Below, piece after piece: positions 1 to 7,027 of a stretch of DNA of 64,000 bases. Under the pieces are notes generated by a model that saw only the letters and a list, made by a program, of their open reading frames with translations, ran no database searches and was not told the origin of the DNA. A program made the position numbers and the translations under genes. Source of the stretch: Bacillus sp. OV166 (GTDB taxonomy: Bacteria > Bacillota > Bacilli > Bacillales > Cytobacillaceae); the NCBI RefSeq assembly GCF_900177675.1, contig NZ_FXWM01000001.1, forward strand, positions 4,411,001-4,475,000, given 5' to 3'. Each line of letters starts with the position of its first letter. The first letter of the stretch is position 1.

Positions 1-39
1 AATCTCTAATTGTAAAATGTCGAATATTTGTAAACTCAT
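1..39 (-). CDS. N-terminal fragment of a gene leaving the window
   Basis: Only the first 13 codons are in the window (MSLQIFDILQLEI). The ATG at 37-39 on the minus strand has a strong AGGAGG site six bases upstream (46-51), which supports a real start. Too little is present to name the product. Confidence 0.5.
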   Translation of the reverse strand, partial: MSLQIFDILQLEI

Positions 40-263
40 AGAAACCCTCCTCATGATGTCCCGAACCTTTAGTTATTATTCCTCATACCACAGTTGGATA
101 ATTTTGAAGAATGGCGGATTGGTCTATCGAAACAACTATAGCACAATAATCTTATATTTATGTTAACAATAGGTATTAAACACTCAGTAATATTTTAACA
201 AATTCAAACTTTCCAGTAAATTAGGTAAATAGATGCGTTTTATAAATCGTTTTATAAATAAAA

Positions 264-307
264 CAAAAAAAGTCAGTCCCACTGAAGTTTCCTTAGTAGG
301 GACCGAC
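264..307 (-). terminator. Rho-independent terminator of the DUF3800 gene
   Basis: On the minus strand GTCGGTCCC pairs with GGGACTGAC (nine pairs, one G-U) and is followed by seven T residues. It lies directly after the DUF3800 stop codon. Confidence 0.8.
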
Positions 308-310
308 CTT

Positions 311-1483
311 TTATTCAGTAACCGCTAATTTTTCCAATTCAATAATTTTTTTAAGATATTCATATTCGTTGTTTTCGAGAATATCAATTTCATTGTTGGT
401 GGCAAGTAGAACTTGATTTCGACACTTGGATATTCTTTGAATCATCGGGTGTATGGTTAGGCTCGATAAATGAACAAAATCATATAAGTCTGTTAAACAA
501 ACCGGCAGTTTATATCCCTTATTGCTGCTGGCAATTAACAGCCCACTATCACGAAGTTTGGAAACGATGTTCGATCTAAAGTAATGATGATTAATTTTGT
601 TCACTCTGATTGCATTTAAATTATCTAAAATTTCTTGGGTATAGACATATTCATTAGGATTTTCTCGCAGATTAAATAACAGGAACTTGAGTAAATCTAT
701 CCTAATTTTTTCATCCGCATCCTCACTCTTTTTATTCTTTTCAAGATATTGAAGGGCCAAATTAACCGATTGTTTAAAAATAACCTCATCAAATTGAGAG
801 TCCTGATTCCTTGATATGTAATCATGTAAATAGTTTTTATAGTTTTGCGGCCATAAATTAATGGCGATGATTTTCTTTTTGATGATTTTATGAAAAAGCG
901 GATAATGTTCCGAGTACTGGGTTTGATCGTAACCTTTTGTAATCGTCCCAGCGATTAAATTAGCCAGTTGAAGAATTATTTCTGATTTACTGTGATTAAA
1001 CCCAAAGGTGGAATAATTAAATAAATCTGGAACACTTTTTTCTGCTATATACGTTTTAAATTCAGTCATGAATTCTTTCGTTCCTTGTTCCACTAACACA
1101 AGATCCAGTTGGTCAAACGTTCGATTTAAGTCATCATAGATTAACCGATTCATAAATTTGATAAACGTCTTTTCAAACGTGATGCCGCTATCTTCTCTAA
1201 TTTTTCTTTTATCGACGACATAAGCATAAATATTGAACGGTAAATCCTTTAGTTCATTTAATAGTTGAATTCTTAGATGAGGGTTATCAATTTTATCAGT
1301 ATGCATTTCGTCGGTTTGAAAGTATTTTTGTCTCACCTTTTCAACTTCCTGTTCTAACAACTCTTTATTTGACTCTTTTGCTAGAATAGAAACGATAATA
1401 AAGTGGGTCGAAACATCTTTATTTTCAAAATCAAAACTATAATCACCAGATTCATCAATAAACGCGAATTGGATATCGTTCAT
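311..1483 (-). CDS. DUF3800 domain-containing protein
   Basis: The 390-residue protein opens with the FIDESGD signature (residues 8-14), the hallmark of DUF3800, a family predicted to have an RNase H-like fold with acidic active-site residues. Asp10, Glu11 and Asp14 are the visible candidates for metal binding. The C-terminal part (about 250-390) looks helical and may hold a winged-helix segment around 310-330. The ATG is preceded by GAGGTGGGAGA. The gene stands alone with its own terminator. DUF3800 proteins occur in phage, mobile and defence contexts as well as singly; nothing here ties this one to a system, so its role is unknown. Confidence 0.85.
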   Translation of the reverse strand: MNDIQFAFIDESGDYSFDFENKDVSTHFIIVSILAKESNKELLEQEVEKVRQKYFQTDEMHTDKIDNPHLRIQLLNELKDLPFNIYAYVVDKRKIREDSGITFEKTFIKFMNRLIYDDLNRTFDQLDLVLVEQGTKEFMTEFKTYIAEKSVPDLFNYSTFGFNHSKSEIILQLANLIAGTITKGYDQTQYSEHYPLFHKIIKKKIIAINLWPQNYKNYLHDYISRNQDSQFDEVIFKQSVNLALQYLEKNKKSEDADEKIRIDLLKFLLFNLRENPNEYVYTQEILDNLNAIRVNKINHHYFRSNIVSKLRDSGLLIASSNKGYKLPVCLTDLYDFVHLSSLTIHPMIQRISKCRNQVLLATNNEIDILENNEYEYLKKIIELEKLAVTE

Positions 1484-1584
1484 TCTCCCACCTCACCCAA
1501 AAATTCTTTCTTTAGGTACTTATTTCAACAAAATATGATCTAAAACCTTCAAAAAGTTAATTTTCCCCTTATTAAATTCATTGA

Positions 1585-2250
1585 TTAGCACGATAAACCG
1601 CAAGTACAGCGATTTTTTCCAAAAACAAACGAATAAGCAGATGGAAATTCTTGATTTACCCGCTGGACCTCATGGGCAAATTCCTGTTCATTTTTAGGAA
1701 CATTTGATAAGGAATCGGCTTTTTTCTGATTATCAATATGAGCGCCTGGTGGAACATAGCTGCCAGGCCTTAGCGTTACTCCACCAGTAACAACTGCCCC
1801 CGAGGCGATGAAACTTCCTTCTCCGACCTGGGCATGATAAACAATTGCCTTAAAACCGATAAATACCTTTTTATCAATCTGACAGGGACCATGGATCAAT
1901 GCTCCGTGGGCACATGATACCTCATCGCCGATATAGACTGAATATTTCCTATTATTAACCTCTACATGTTTGTTTTTTAAGCCATGAAGGATTACTCCGT
2001 CCTGCAAATTACAGTTGCTTCCGATAAAGAAAGGCGTCCCTTCATCTGCGCGGATACTGACGAAGGGACCGACATACGTATTATTCCGAATCGTAACGTC
2101 GCCGACAATATAGGTAAAAGGGCTTAAAAATGCCGTTTTATTTATTTTTGGAAAAATTGGTGTGGGATTTACGGAAGTTACCGGATTCGAACCTACAAAG
2201 TAACTATAAATATTAAAAGGACCATTTACATTATTGAGATAATGCCACAT
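1585..2250 (-). CDS. Gamma-class carbonic anhydrase-like left-handed beta-helix protein
   Basis: A 221-residue hexapeptide-repeat protein (about residues 40-165) of the gamma-carbonic anhydrase family, which hydrates CO2 to bicarbonate as a trimer with metal sites at subunit interfaces. The expected ligands are visible: His89 (in VILHG), His115 (in SCAHG) and His120 (in LIHGP), spaced like His81, His117 and His122 of the Methanosarcina Cam enzyme. Arg67 and Asp69 (SIRADEG) and Gln83-Asp84 also match the active-site pattern. The acidic loop of Cam is missing, as in the CamH subgroup. A cysteine-rich tail (CTCGLSC) ends the protein. ATG with a GAGGGG site upstream; monocistronic. Activity is inferred from motif conservation. 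Confidence 0.82.
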   Translation of the reverse strand: MWHYLNNVNGPFNIYSYFVGSNPVTSVNPTPIFPKINKTAFLSPFTYIVGDVTIRNNTYVGPFVSIRADEGTPFFIGSNCNLQDGVILHGLKNKHVEVNNRKYSVYIGDEVSCAHGALIHGPCQIDKKVFIGFKAIVYHAQVGEGSFIASGAVVTGGVTLRPGSYVPPGAHIDNQKKADSLSNVPKNEQEFAHEVQRVNQEFPSAYSFVFGKNRCTCGLSC

Positions 2251-2415
2251 GATACATACCCCTCTTCCTAATAACTGGATTCTTAATTATTCATACTACA
2301 TATACGTAGGTTTTCTAAATTAATAACTTTCCAGATCAAGATAAAATGTTTAAATAGAATAAAGATATCAATTTTATATTGAACGCCCTTTTTTTTAAGG
2401 GGTCAATTAGCAACT

Positions 2416-2697
2416 TTGGGTGATGCTGCTAAAACGACTTTGAATATTACTATGGAAATTTTGATCCAGGCTCAACAAGCCGCTGTGACAGCAAGTATTA
2501 CAGCCACCACCATGGCATCAAGCAGTTCAGGCGGAGATTCGAAAGTAATCCCCATGCTCTTGCGGCGAGCTTTGTTCTTCATTCTGCTTATGATAGACAA
2601 ATCTCTTGCTCTCACGGTGAGTTTTGTCCTTCATCCCGCTTATGCTAGACAAATCTCTTGCTCTCTCGGTGAGATTTGTCCTTCATCCCGCTTATGA
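2416..2697 (+). CDS. Doubtful small ORF running into the tandem repeat array
   Basis: A TTG-initiated frame with AAGGGG about 12 bases upstream encodes an Ala/Thr/Ser-rich start (GDAAKTTLNITMEILIQAQQ) that does not look random. Its second half is merely translation of the 52-bp repeats, so the repeats may have disrupted or extended a small gene. I do not recognise the protein. It may not be expressed. Confidence 0.25.
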   Translation: MGDAAKTTLNITMEILIQAQQAAVTASITATTMASSSSGGDSKVIPMLLRRALFFILLMIDKSLALTVSFVLHPAYARQISCSLGEICPSSRL

Positions 2698-2786
2698 TGG
2701 ACAAATCTCTTGCTCTCTCGGTGAGTTTTGTCCTTTATCCCGCTTATGATGGACAAATCTCTTGCTCTTTCGGTAAGTTTTGTACG
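2585..2786. repeat. Four-copy 52-bp tandem repeat with internal hairpins
   Basis: The word GACAAATCT recurs at 2596, 2648, 2700 and 2752, an exact 52-bp period. Each unit contains an inverted repeat, GACAAATCTC facing GAGATTTGTC (perfect in copy 2, G-U or one mismatch in the others) around a 13-base loop. The units differ at only a few positions. There are no unique spacers, so it is not a CRISPR array. Confidence 0.9.
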
Positions 2787-2828
2787 TAATAAAGCCCTTC
2801 TGTTTCATGTTTTTATCTTTTGATCCAA

Positions 2829-2856
2829 CAAAAAGACAGTGATTCCTAAATCACTG
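2829..2856 (-). terminator. Terminator of the PspA-like operon
   Basis: CAGTGATT pairs with AATCACTG around a four-base loop, with a T run on the minus strand. It follows the stop codon of the PspA-like gene. Confidence 0.8.
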
Positions 2857-2867
2857 CCCTTTTATGA

Positions 2868-3524
2868 TTATTCTTTTGTTAGGTTTACAGGATGATCATC
2901 CTGTTTATTCATTTCTTTTTCTAACTGCTCCACCCGTGCATCAATACTTTGGAAGTAGGAATGGTTCACCTTGTGTTCTAATCGTTCCAGATAGTTTTCA
3001 ATATCCTTAAACTTTGATGTAAATTGGTCCGAATATGAATTTGACTCTGATACCTGATTTATTTTAATATTAGCCCGTGTTACATTTTCCCGGCCCATTA
3101 ATTCCATCCGTCGAAGATGCATATCCTTTAACTTTTGCTTCATTTCTTCATGCTTTCTTTCTAATTCAGTTAACTGCTCAGTCACTTGTGCAAGAGAAGC
3201 ATTCAGGCGCTCTGCACGCTCTATATATTGTTGATGCTCCGCTGAAGCAAATTGATAAAGCTCTGTTTCTCCTGCTTTTGAAGCAATCTCTACCTGGTAC
3301 TTTCTTTTTTCTGCTCGCTCAGTTGATTGATGATATTCTCTTGTAAATTCTTCCTTTAAGCTAGATTGACGTTCGATAAGCTTGCCAACCTTCTCCGTCT
3401 CCTGCTCACATTGGCGAAGGTATTGATTGAGCAAATCAATCGGATTTTGTTTTTCTTTGTGTTGACGCGTTTCATTCAAATCAGCAATAATGAGATCTTT
3501 AATTTTAGTTAATAAGTTTGCCAT
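2868..3524 (-). CDS. PspA/IM30 (LiaH-like) family coiled-coil protein
   Basis: A 218-residue, highly charged, almost entirely coiled-coil protein (strong heptads about 25-145, a second helix about 165-205). Its N-terminus (MANLLTKIKDLIIADLNETRQ) resembles the amphipathic helix by which PspA, LiaH and Vipp1 contact membranes. These proteins assemble into large oligomers that protect the cytoplasmic membrane during envelope stress. It is the downstream gene of a pair; the upstream partner 22 bases away is a small membrane protein like LiaI, which would anchor it. No liaFSR genes are in the window, so regulation is unseen. The family call is good; a specific LiaH identity is not claimed. Confidence 0.8.
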   Translation of the reverse strand: MANLLTKIKDLIIADLNETRQHKEKQNPIDLLNQYLRQCEQETEKVGKLIERQSSLKEEFTREYHQSTERAEKRKYQVEIASKAGETELYQFASAEHQQYIERAERLNASLAQVTEQLTELERKHEEMKQKLKDMHLRRMELMGRENVTRANIKINQVSESNSYSDQFTSKFKDIENYLERLEHKVNHSYFQSIDARVEQLEKEMNKQDDHPVNLTKE

Positions 3525-3546
3525 TGTTCACTTTTCCCCTTTTAAA

Positions 3547-3894
3547 TTAATTTTTTTTTAATTCATTCCATTGTTTATCAAAATTTTCAAATGGATCGGA
3601 TTCCTTGTTCACAGGCGGCTTTTTGTTTTTATTCCACTGTTTATAAACAAGGAACAGTACATAAGCTGCTCCGACTCCGATGAGTGCTGGAATATGGTGG
3701 ATGGTTGCTGAAAGTACAATTAAGCCGATGATGACTAACCCAATTTTCCAACCTGTTGATTCCGCCTTCAAAAATTGTTTATAGATGAAGTAAAGAATCG
3801 CTAGACTTACGAGTAACCCAATAATCGGACCAATTGTTTTAAGTAAGATGACCGCTGCAAGTCCGCCGGCTAAAAGTAAACCAAATTTTTTCAT
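3547..3894 (-). CDS. Small LiaI-like membrane protein
   Basis: A 115-residue protein with hydrophobic stretches at about 5-40 and 48-85 separated by charged turns, then a hydrophilic Lys/Asn-rich tail. Its arrangement just upstream of a PspA-family gene, with AGGAGG before its ATG, mirrors the liaIH pair, where LiaI anchors LiaH at the membrane under antibiotic stress. Relatives are often mislabelled as flagellar basal-body proteins; nothing here supports a flagellar role. Membrane topology is visible; the anchoring role is inferred from context. Confidence 0.7.
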   Translation of the reverse strand: MKKFGLLLAGGLAAVILLKTIGPIIGLLVSLAILYFIYKQFLKAESTGWKIGLVIIGLIVLSATIHHIPALIGVGAAYVLFLVYKQWNKNKKPPVNKESDPFENFDKQWNELKKN

Positions 3895-4199
3895 GTTATT
3901 TTCCTCCTTCGTTCTTTATCTTGATTTCATCTTACCTTTTTTCAATCCTTTTCATAATTGCGCTTGAGCTTGATTTTCCCCTCAGACTTAAGACGTAGAT
4001 GCAATCGGACTGCTTAGTATTGAATATATTAAAGGAACAACGCAATTCACAAAAAAAATCAAAAAGGTCAAACTTTCCATTCTCTATCTATCTGTTATAA
4101 TTAAATTATCCCAATCCAACCATTTTATGGTGTAATACTAAAAAGCATTTGCCGTCAGGTAGATTCTTTTTTATATAATCCATTTTCAGGAGGTTATCT

Positions 4200-4787
4200 A
4201 TGTATAAAATCAAAAATAAAGAAAAGCTATTCATTTACACAGGACCAGATGGTTCAGGGAGAAAAACGGTTGCCAAAATGGTTGCGACCGCGTTTGATAT
4301 GGAAACGGTGCTCTCATACACGACTCGTTCTCCTCGTCATTACGAAAAAAATGGGGAAGACTACCATTTTATTAACGATGAAACGTTCAAAAAAATGCAA
4401 GAGAACCAGGAATTTCTTGAAAGCGTTGACATCGATGGAATACACTATGGCATTCGCGAAGAGGATATTGTTAAGGCATTTGAATCCCATACCCTTGTCT
4501 ACCTAACATTAAATCCTGAGGGAACAGAAAAATTAAAGAAAATGTATGGTGATCGTGTCATGCGCTTTTTCATTTATGCCGACCGCGATACGGTTATTAA
4601 GAGACAAAAGGAACGCAAAGATAATGATCAAGACATTGCCCGCCATATGGCCCATTATGATGAAACCATGAACTATAAAAACAGTTGTGAACATGCCTTT
4701 GAAAATTATGATTCGCCTCAAGTTTCCTACCAAATAAGTGAAGTCATTGAAGGTTTCCTTGAAAGAGGTTTCATAGTTACTGATTAA
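4200..4787 (+). CDS. Guanylate kinase-like protein with altered P-loop
   Basis: A 195-residue protein of the guanylate kinase fold. The nucleotide-binding loop is GPDGSGRKT (15-23); the usual family loop is GPSGxGKxT, so Arg21 stands where the Walker lysine is expected and Lys22 follows it. The GMP-binding signature TTRSPRHYEKNGEDYHF (about 41-57) and the HYGI segment (about 82) are kept, as is a lid-like RQKERKDND region (about 138). It is not in the usual gmk setting (rpoZ, priA or yicC neighbours), so it is a paralogue rather than the essential Gmk. Strong AGGAGG upstream. It may be a kinase with an unusual loop or a non-catalytic nucleotide or protein binder. Confidence 0.75.
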   Translation: MYKIKNKEKLFIYTGPDGSGRKTVAKMVATAFDMETVLSYTTRSPRHYEKNGEDYHFINDETFKKMQENQEFLESVDIDGIHYGIREEDIVKAFESHTLVYLTLNPEGTEKLKKMYGDRVMRFFIYADRDTVIKRQKERKDNDQDIARHMAHYDETMNYKNSCEHAFENYDSPQVSYQISEVIEGFLERGFIVTD

Positions 4788-4798
4788 GCAGAAATAAT

Positions 4799-4831
4799 AA
4801 AGTGTCAGGCCTATTGGGTGCCTGACACTTT
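4799..4831. terminator. Bidirectional terminator
   Basis: AAGTGTCAGGC pairs perfectly with GCCTGACACTT, with A and T runs on both sides. It separates the convergent guanylate kinase-like and peroxiredoxin genes. Confidence 0.85.
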
Positions 4832-4839
4832 ATTTCAAT

Positions 4840-5313
4840 TCACTGGGTTGTTAACTTTTCAAGTTCTTTAAAAACCGCTTCATAATCTTCTTTTTTATCA
4901 GCTTTAAATGAGGTGTTTATGTAGGTTATCACGCCAGTTTTACCCACCACAAAGACTGAACGAATCGCCGTTCCGCCTTTTTCGTTAAGTACATAGTAAC
5001 TTTTTACCGTTTGTTTAAACCAATCTGACAATAAAGGATATGGCAGGGTTCCCATACTCGCTGCAAAAACTCTATGGGAGTGGATATGATCCACACTAAT
5101 AGCTAGTACTTCAGCATCTAATTGCTCGAATCGTTTGTAATCCTCTTTCCAAGAGGATATTTCCTTAATTCAGCCGGGTGTAAAATCCATTCCATAAAAG
5201 GCAACAACTATGTTTTGCTTCCCTCGATAATCAGACAAGGCAATCTTTTCTGTTGTCGTCGCCGATAATGAAAAGTCTGGGGCCATCTCGCCAATATTCA
5301 AAGACGCTTCCAA
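4840..5313 (-). CDS. Peroxiredoxin (AhpC/TSA, BCP-like), probable selenoprotein with in-frame TGA
   Basis: Reading from a TTG at 5313 (AGGAGGA seven bases upstream) gives one uninterrupted thioredoxin-fold frame of 157 codons except for a TGA at 5170-5172, codon 48. The context is DFTPG-TGA-IKE, exactly where BCP-type peroxiredoxins have the peroxidatic cysteine (TPGCT.E). An 8-bp hairpin (5140-5158, loop GGA) begins 11 bases after the TGA and its loop lies 19 bases after it, as expected of a bacterial SECIS element. Downstream features persist: the active-site Arg in GTAIRSVFVV and a normal C-terminus. No cysteine occurs anywhere, so it would be a one-Sec enzyme reducing peroxides. The usual active-site Pro seven residues before is Gly41. 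Alternative: a pseudogene with one nonsense mutation; the hairpin and lack of other decay argue against it. selA, selB, selC and selD are not in the window. Confidence 0.7.
5140..5158 (-). promoter_or_regulatory. Putative bacterial SECIS hairpin
   Basis: In the mRNA ATCCTCTT pairs perfectly with AAGAGGAT around a GGA loop. The loop starts 19 bases after the in-frame TGA and its first base is G, both features of the bacterial SECIS model. It lies inside the peroxiredoxin coding region. Confidence 0.55.
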
Positions 5314-5368
5314 GATCTATTCCTCCTTTCTAGTCTAACTAAGAAATTCCGTTCAGTACCCTCATAAA

Positions 5369-5515
5369 TTATTTACCTTTATTGCTGGCTGGGTCCTGAA
5401 TTGGAACATGCTTTGGTCGATTTGGATAGGAAGCCTTCCCTTCATCTGGACCTGTAAGGTCATTTCTCTGGTCTAGAACTTTCCCAGTATATTCAATTGG
5501 ATTATTCTTTGGCAT
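5369..5515 (-). CDS. Small hypothetical protein (48 aa)
   Basis: An ATG with GGAGGTG five bases upstream opens a 48-codon frame beginning MPKNNPIEYTGKVLDQRNDL and ending DPASNKGK. The composition is hydrophilic and Pro/Asn/Lys-rich with no membrane segment or cysteine. It resembles small spore-associated or unstructured Bacillus proteins in composition only. I do not recognise a family. The strong ribosome site makes translation likely. Confidence 0.65.
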   Translation of the reverse strand: MPKNNPIEYTGKVLDQRNDLTGPDEGKASYPNRPKHVPIQDPASNKGK

Positions 5516-5557
5516 TATCTCACCTCCAAGTAAAAGGGGATGCACTATGATCGTCCG

Positions 5558-5692
5558 TTAGCTCTTCTTGTTTTGAAATTTTAGTTTCTGCTCTGCCTCA
5601 CTCATGTTTGGATTACTTCTGGGCAGACTTTTGCTTAACGTCTTCTTTAATTCAATATTGGCATCATCATCCGTATTATACTTCTGGTCCAT
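5558..5692 (-). CDS. Small hypothetical protein (44 aa)
   Basis: An ATG preceded by GGAGGGGAAGT opens a 44-codon frame starting MDQKYNTDDDANIELKK and ending LKFQNKKS. It is charged, has no hydrophobic segment and is unrecognised. It lies 42 bases upstream of the other small gene on the same strand, so the two are probably co-transcribed. Confidence 0.6.
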   Translation of the reverse strand: MDQKYNTDDDANIELKKTLSKSLPRSNPNMSEAEQKLKFQNKKS

Positions 5693-5777
5693 ACTTCCCC
5701 TCCTTTTTGTTACTTATTATGAACCTTATTTGTAGGTTCATTCGTTCGTTATTTTTTACATAACGGAAAAAGCTTAA

Positions 5778-5823
5778 TAAAAAAGAACGCTAATAAACAA
5801 AGAAATTTGTTCTTAAGCGTTCT
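5778..5823 (-). terminator. Terminator after the MFS remnant
   Basis: AGAACGCT and AGCGTTCT form a stem around a 24-base loop, followed by a T-rich tract on the minus strand. The stem overlaps the last codons of the remnant, so the end of the original gene is preserved. Confidence 0.6.
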
Positions 5824-5984
5824 CTGCTGTTTTATTAATAAATATAATCGGTGCCATCCATCCGCTAATAAGCGCACCCGGTAATAGTGCTATACCTGCC
5901 TCAACGGCCGTAAATTCCCGCATCCGCTGCAAAAATAGAGGAATGATGGTCTCCGCCCCCAATGAGTCCCATAAAGCTAATCAT
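5813..5984 (-). pseudogene. Remnant of a DHA2-family MFS drug transporter
   Basis: About 57 codons remain. The second part reads PLFLQRMREFTAVEAGIALL then PGALISGWMAP, a typical segment of EmrB/QacA-type 14-TM exporters. The first part, MISFMGLIG, joins it only through a one-base frameshift in the G run of ATTGGGGGCGG; with one G fewer the frame reads through as GLIGAETIIPLFLQ. A GGAGGTG site precedes the ATG. Most of the gene (normally about 470 residues) is gone on both sides. Confidence 0.7.
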
Positions 5985-6060
5985 TCCAATTATTATCACC
6001 TCCGTTTGTTAATTAATAATTTAATTTTTCTGAATTTATCATTTAACTACTTTTATCACA

Positions 6061-6096
6061 AAAAAAAATCGAGTAGAGACTTAGTCCCTCACTCGA
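6061..6096 (-). terminator. Terminator of the DUF2187 gene
   Basis: TCGAGT pairs with ACTCGA, with further pairing inside, and is followed by eight T residues on the minus strand. It lies about 100 bases after the DUF2187 stop codon. Confidence 0.7.
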
Positions 6097-6191
6097 ATTT
6101 TGTACTTATCATTTTTTCTTTTCACTTAAGTTTTTTCTGGCTTATTTTACATTTAGGGGTTTATATCAAACTATTATGTAAACCTGGTGGG

Positions 6192-6377
6192 TCAACTTTT
6201 CGACTTCTTAATTTTGTAATTTTTATGGTTTACAATGGTAGTAAGTGGTTCATCCTTATCTTTCGAATAACCATATTGGACCATAACAGAATTTTCCCTA
6301 ATACCAGAAACGACACCTTCATGATTTTTTCCTTCACGACTAAAGGAAATAACATCGCCAATATTTGCCGTAGCCAT
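6192..6377 (-). CDS. DUF2187 family small protein (YkvS-like)
   Basis: The 61-residue protein matches the DUF2187 pattern: an N-terminal VGD/IGDVISF beta strand, a GVVSGIRENSVMVQ core and the closing TIVNHKNYKIKK motif that is near invariant in this Bacillales family. The fold resembles small KOW-like barrels. Function unknown. ATG with GAGGTGATGGA upstream; single gene with its own terminator. Confidence 0.85.
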   Translation of the reverse strand: MATANIGDVISFSREGKNHEGVVSGIRENSVMVQYGYSKDKDEPLTTIVNHKNYKIKKSKS

Positions 6378-6449
6378 TCCATCACCTCGACTTTATATTA
6401 ACCAATAATTCCCGAAAAAATACTTTCCATCTGTAAGGAAAATGATCAG

Positions 6450-6479
6450 AAAAAAAGCCCTTGAAGGGTCAAAGGCTTC
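6450..6479 (-). terminator. Terminator of the 94-aa gene
   Basis: GAAGCC pairs with GGGCTT around an A/T-rich loop that itself contains CCCTTCAA; a run of T follows on the minus strand. Confidence 0.6.
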
Positions 6480-6494
6480 GCTTTATCAGAACAA

Positions 6495-6779
6495 TTAAAG
6501 GACGATCGTACTTTCTAAAATAAGTTTATTAATGGTTTTCCTAAATCCCCAAATAATGTCCGAGAGCATTTCTAATTCAATATCTATTTCTCTAATGTCC
6601 CAATAATGTTCGTTTTTTCGGTGGTAGGTAAACTTTCCATCAGGATACTTCATAATCGTAAGCGTTCCATTCGGACTGACTGTATTTAAGGTAAGAAAAT
6701 ATTTCGTCCCATCCCAATTAGCATACTTATCAAAATGATTTAGAAATCCAGTAATTTCGCTACTTCTCAAAATCATCAC
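6495..6779 (-). CDS. Hypothetical protein (94 aa)
   Basis: A soluble, mixed alpha/beta protein with aromatic residues clustered in YHRKNEHYWDIREIDIELEM (about 51-70). No signal peptide, membrane segment or cysteine. The frame may begin at either of the two first Met codons. It has its own terminator. I do not recognise the family. Confidence 0.55.
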   Translation of the reverse strand: MMILRSSEITGFLNHFDKYANWDGTKYFLTLNTVSPNGTLTIMKYPDGKFTYHRKNEHYWDIREIDIELEMLSDIIWGFRKTINKLILESTIVL

Positions 6780-7027
6780 CAGTCACCCCTTAACTTTTAA
6801 TCGGTAAAAACGATTCGTGAAAAAGGAACGTGAGGATTTTAAAAAAAATACATCCTCCATTAAGTTATTGTTTTCATTATAGAAGATAAAAAAGTTAATT
6901 CAACGATCATGGCAAATATCCAAACATCCTTTCGTGTAAAATGGTGTCAGGCACCAACATAAATTTGGAAACACATTTTCGGGTTAAAATCTGCTATAGT
7001 AGTTTTATGATGGAATGGAAAGGAAAT

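Noticed and set aside
2450..2475. Similarity of ATTTTGATCCAGGCTCAACA to the 16S rRNA 5' end
   Set aside because: Only about 16 bases agree, no other rRNA sequence follows, and the stretch is coding-like in another frame; chance match.
2585..2786. Possible CRISPR array
   Set aside because: The entire 52-base period is repeated; there are no unique spacers and no cas genes nearby.
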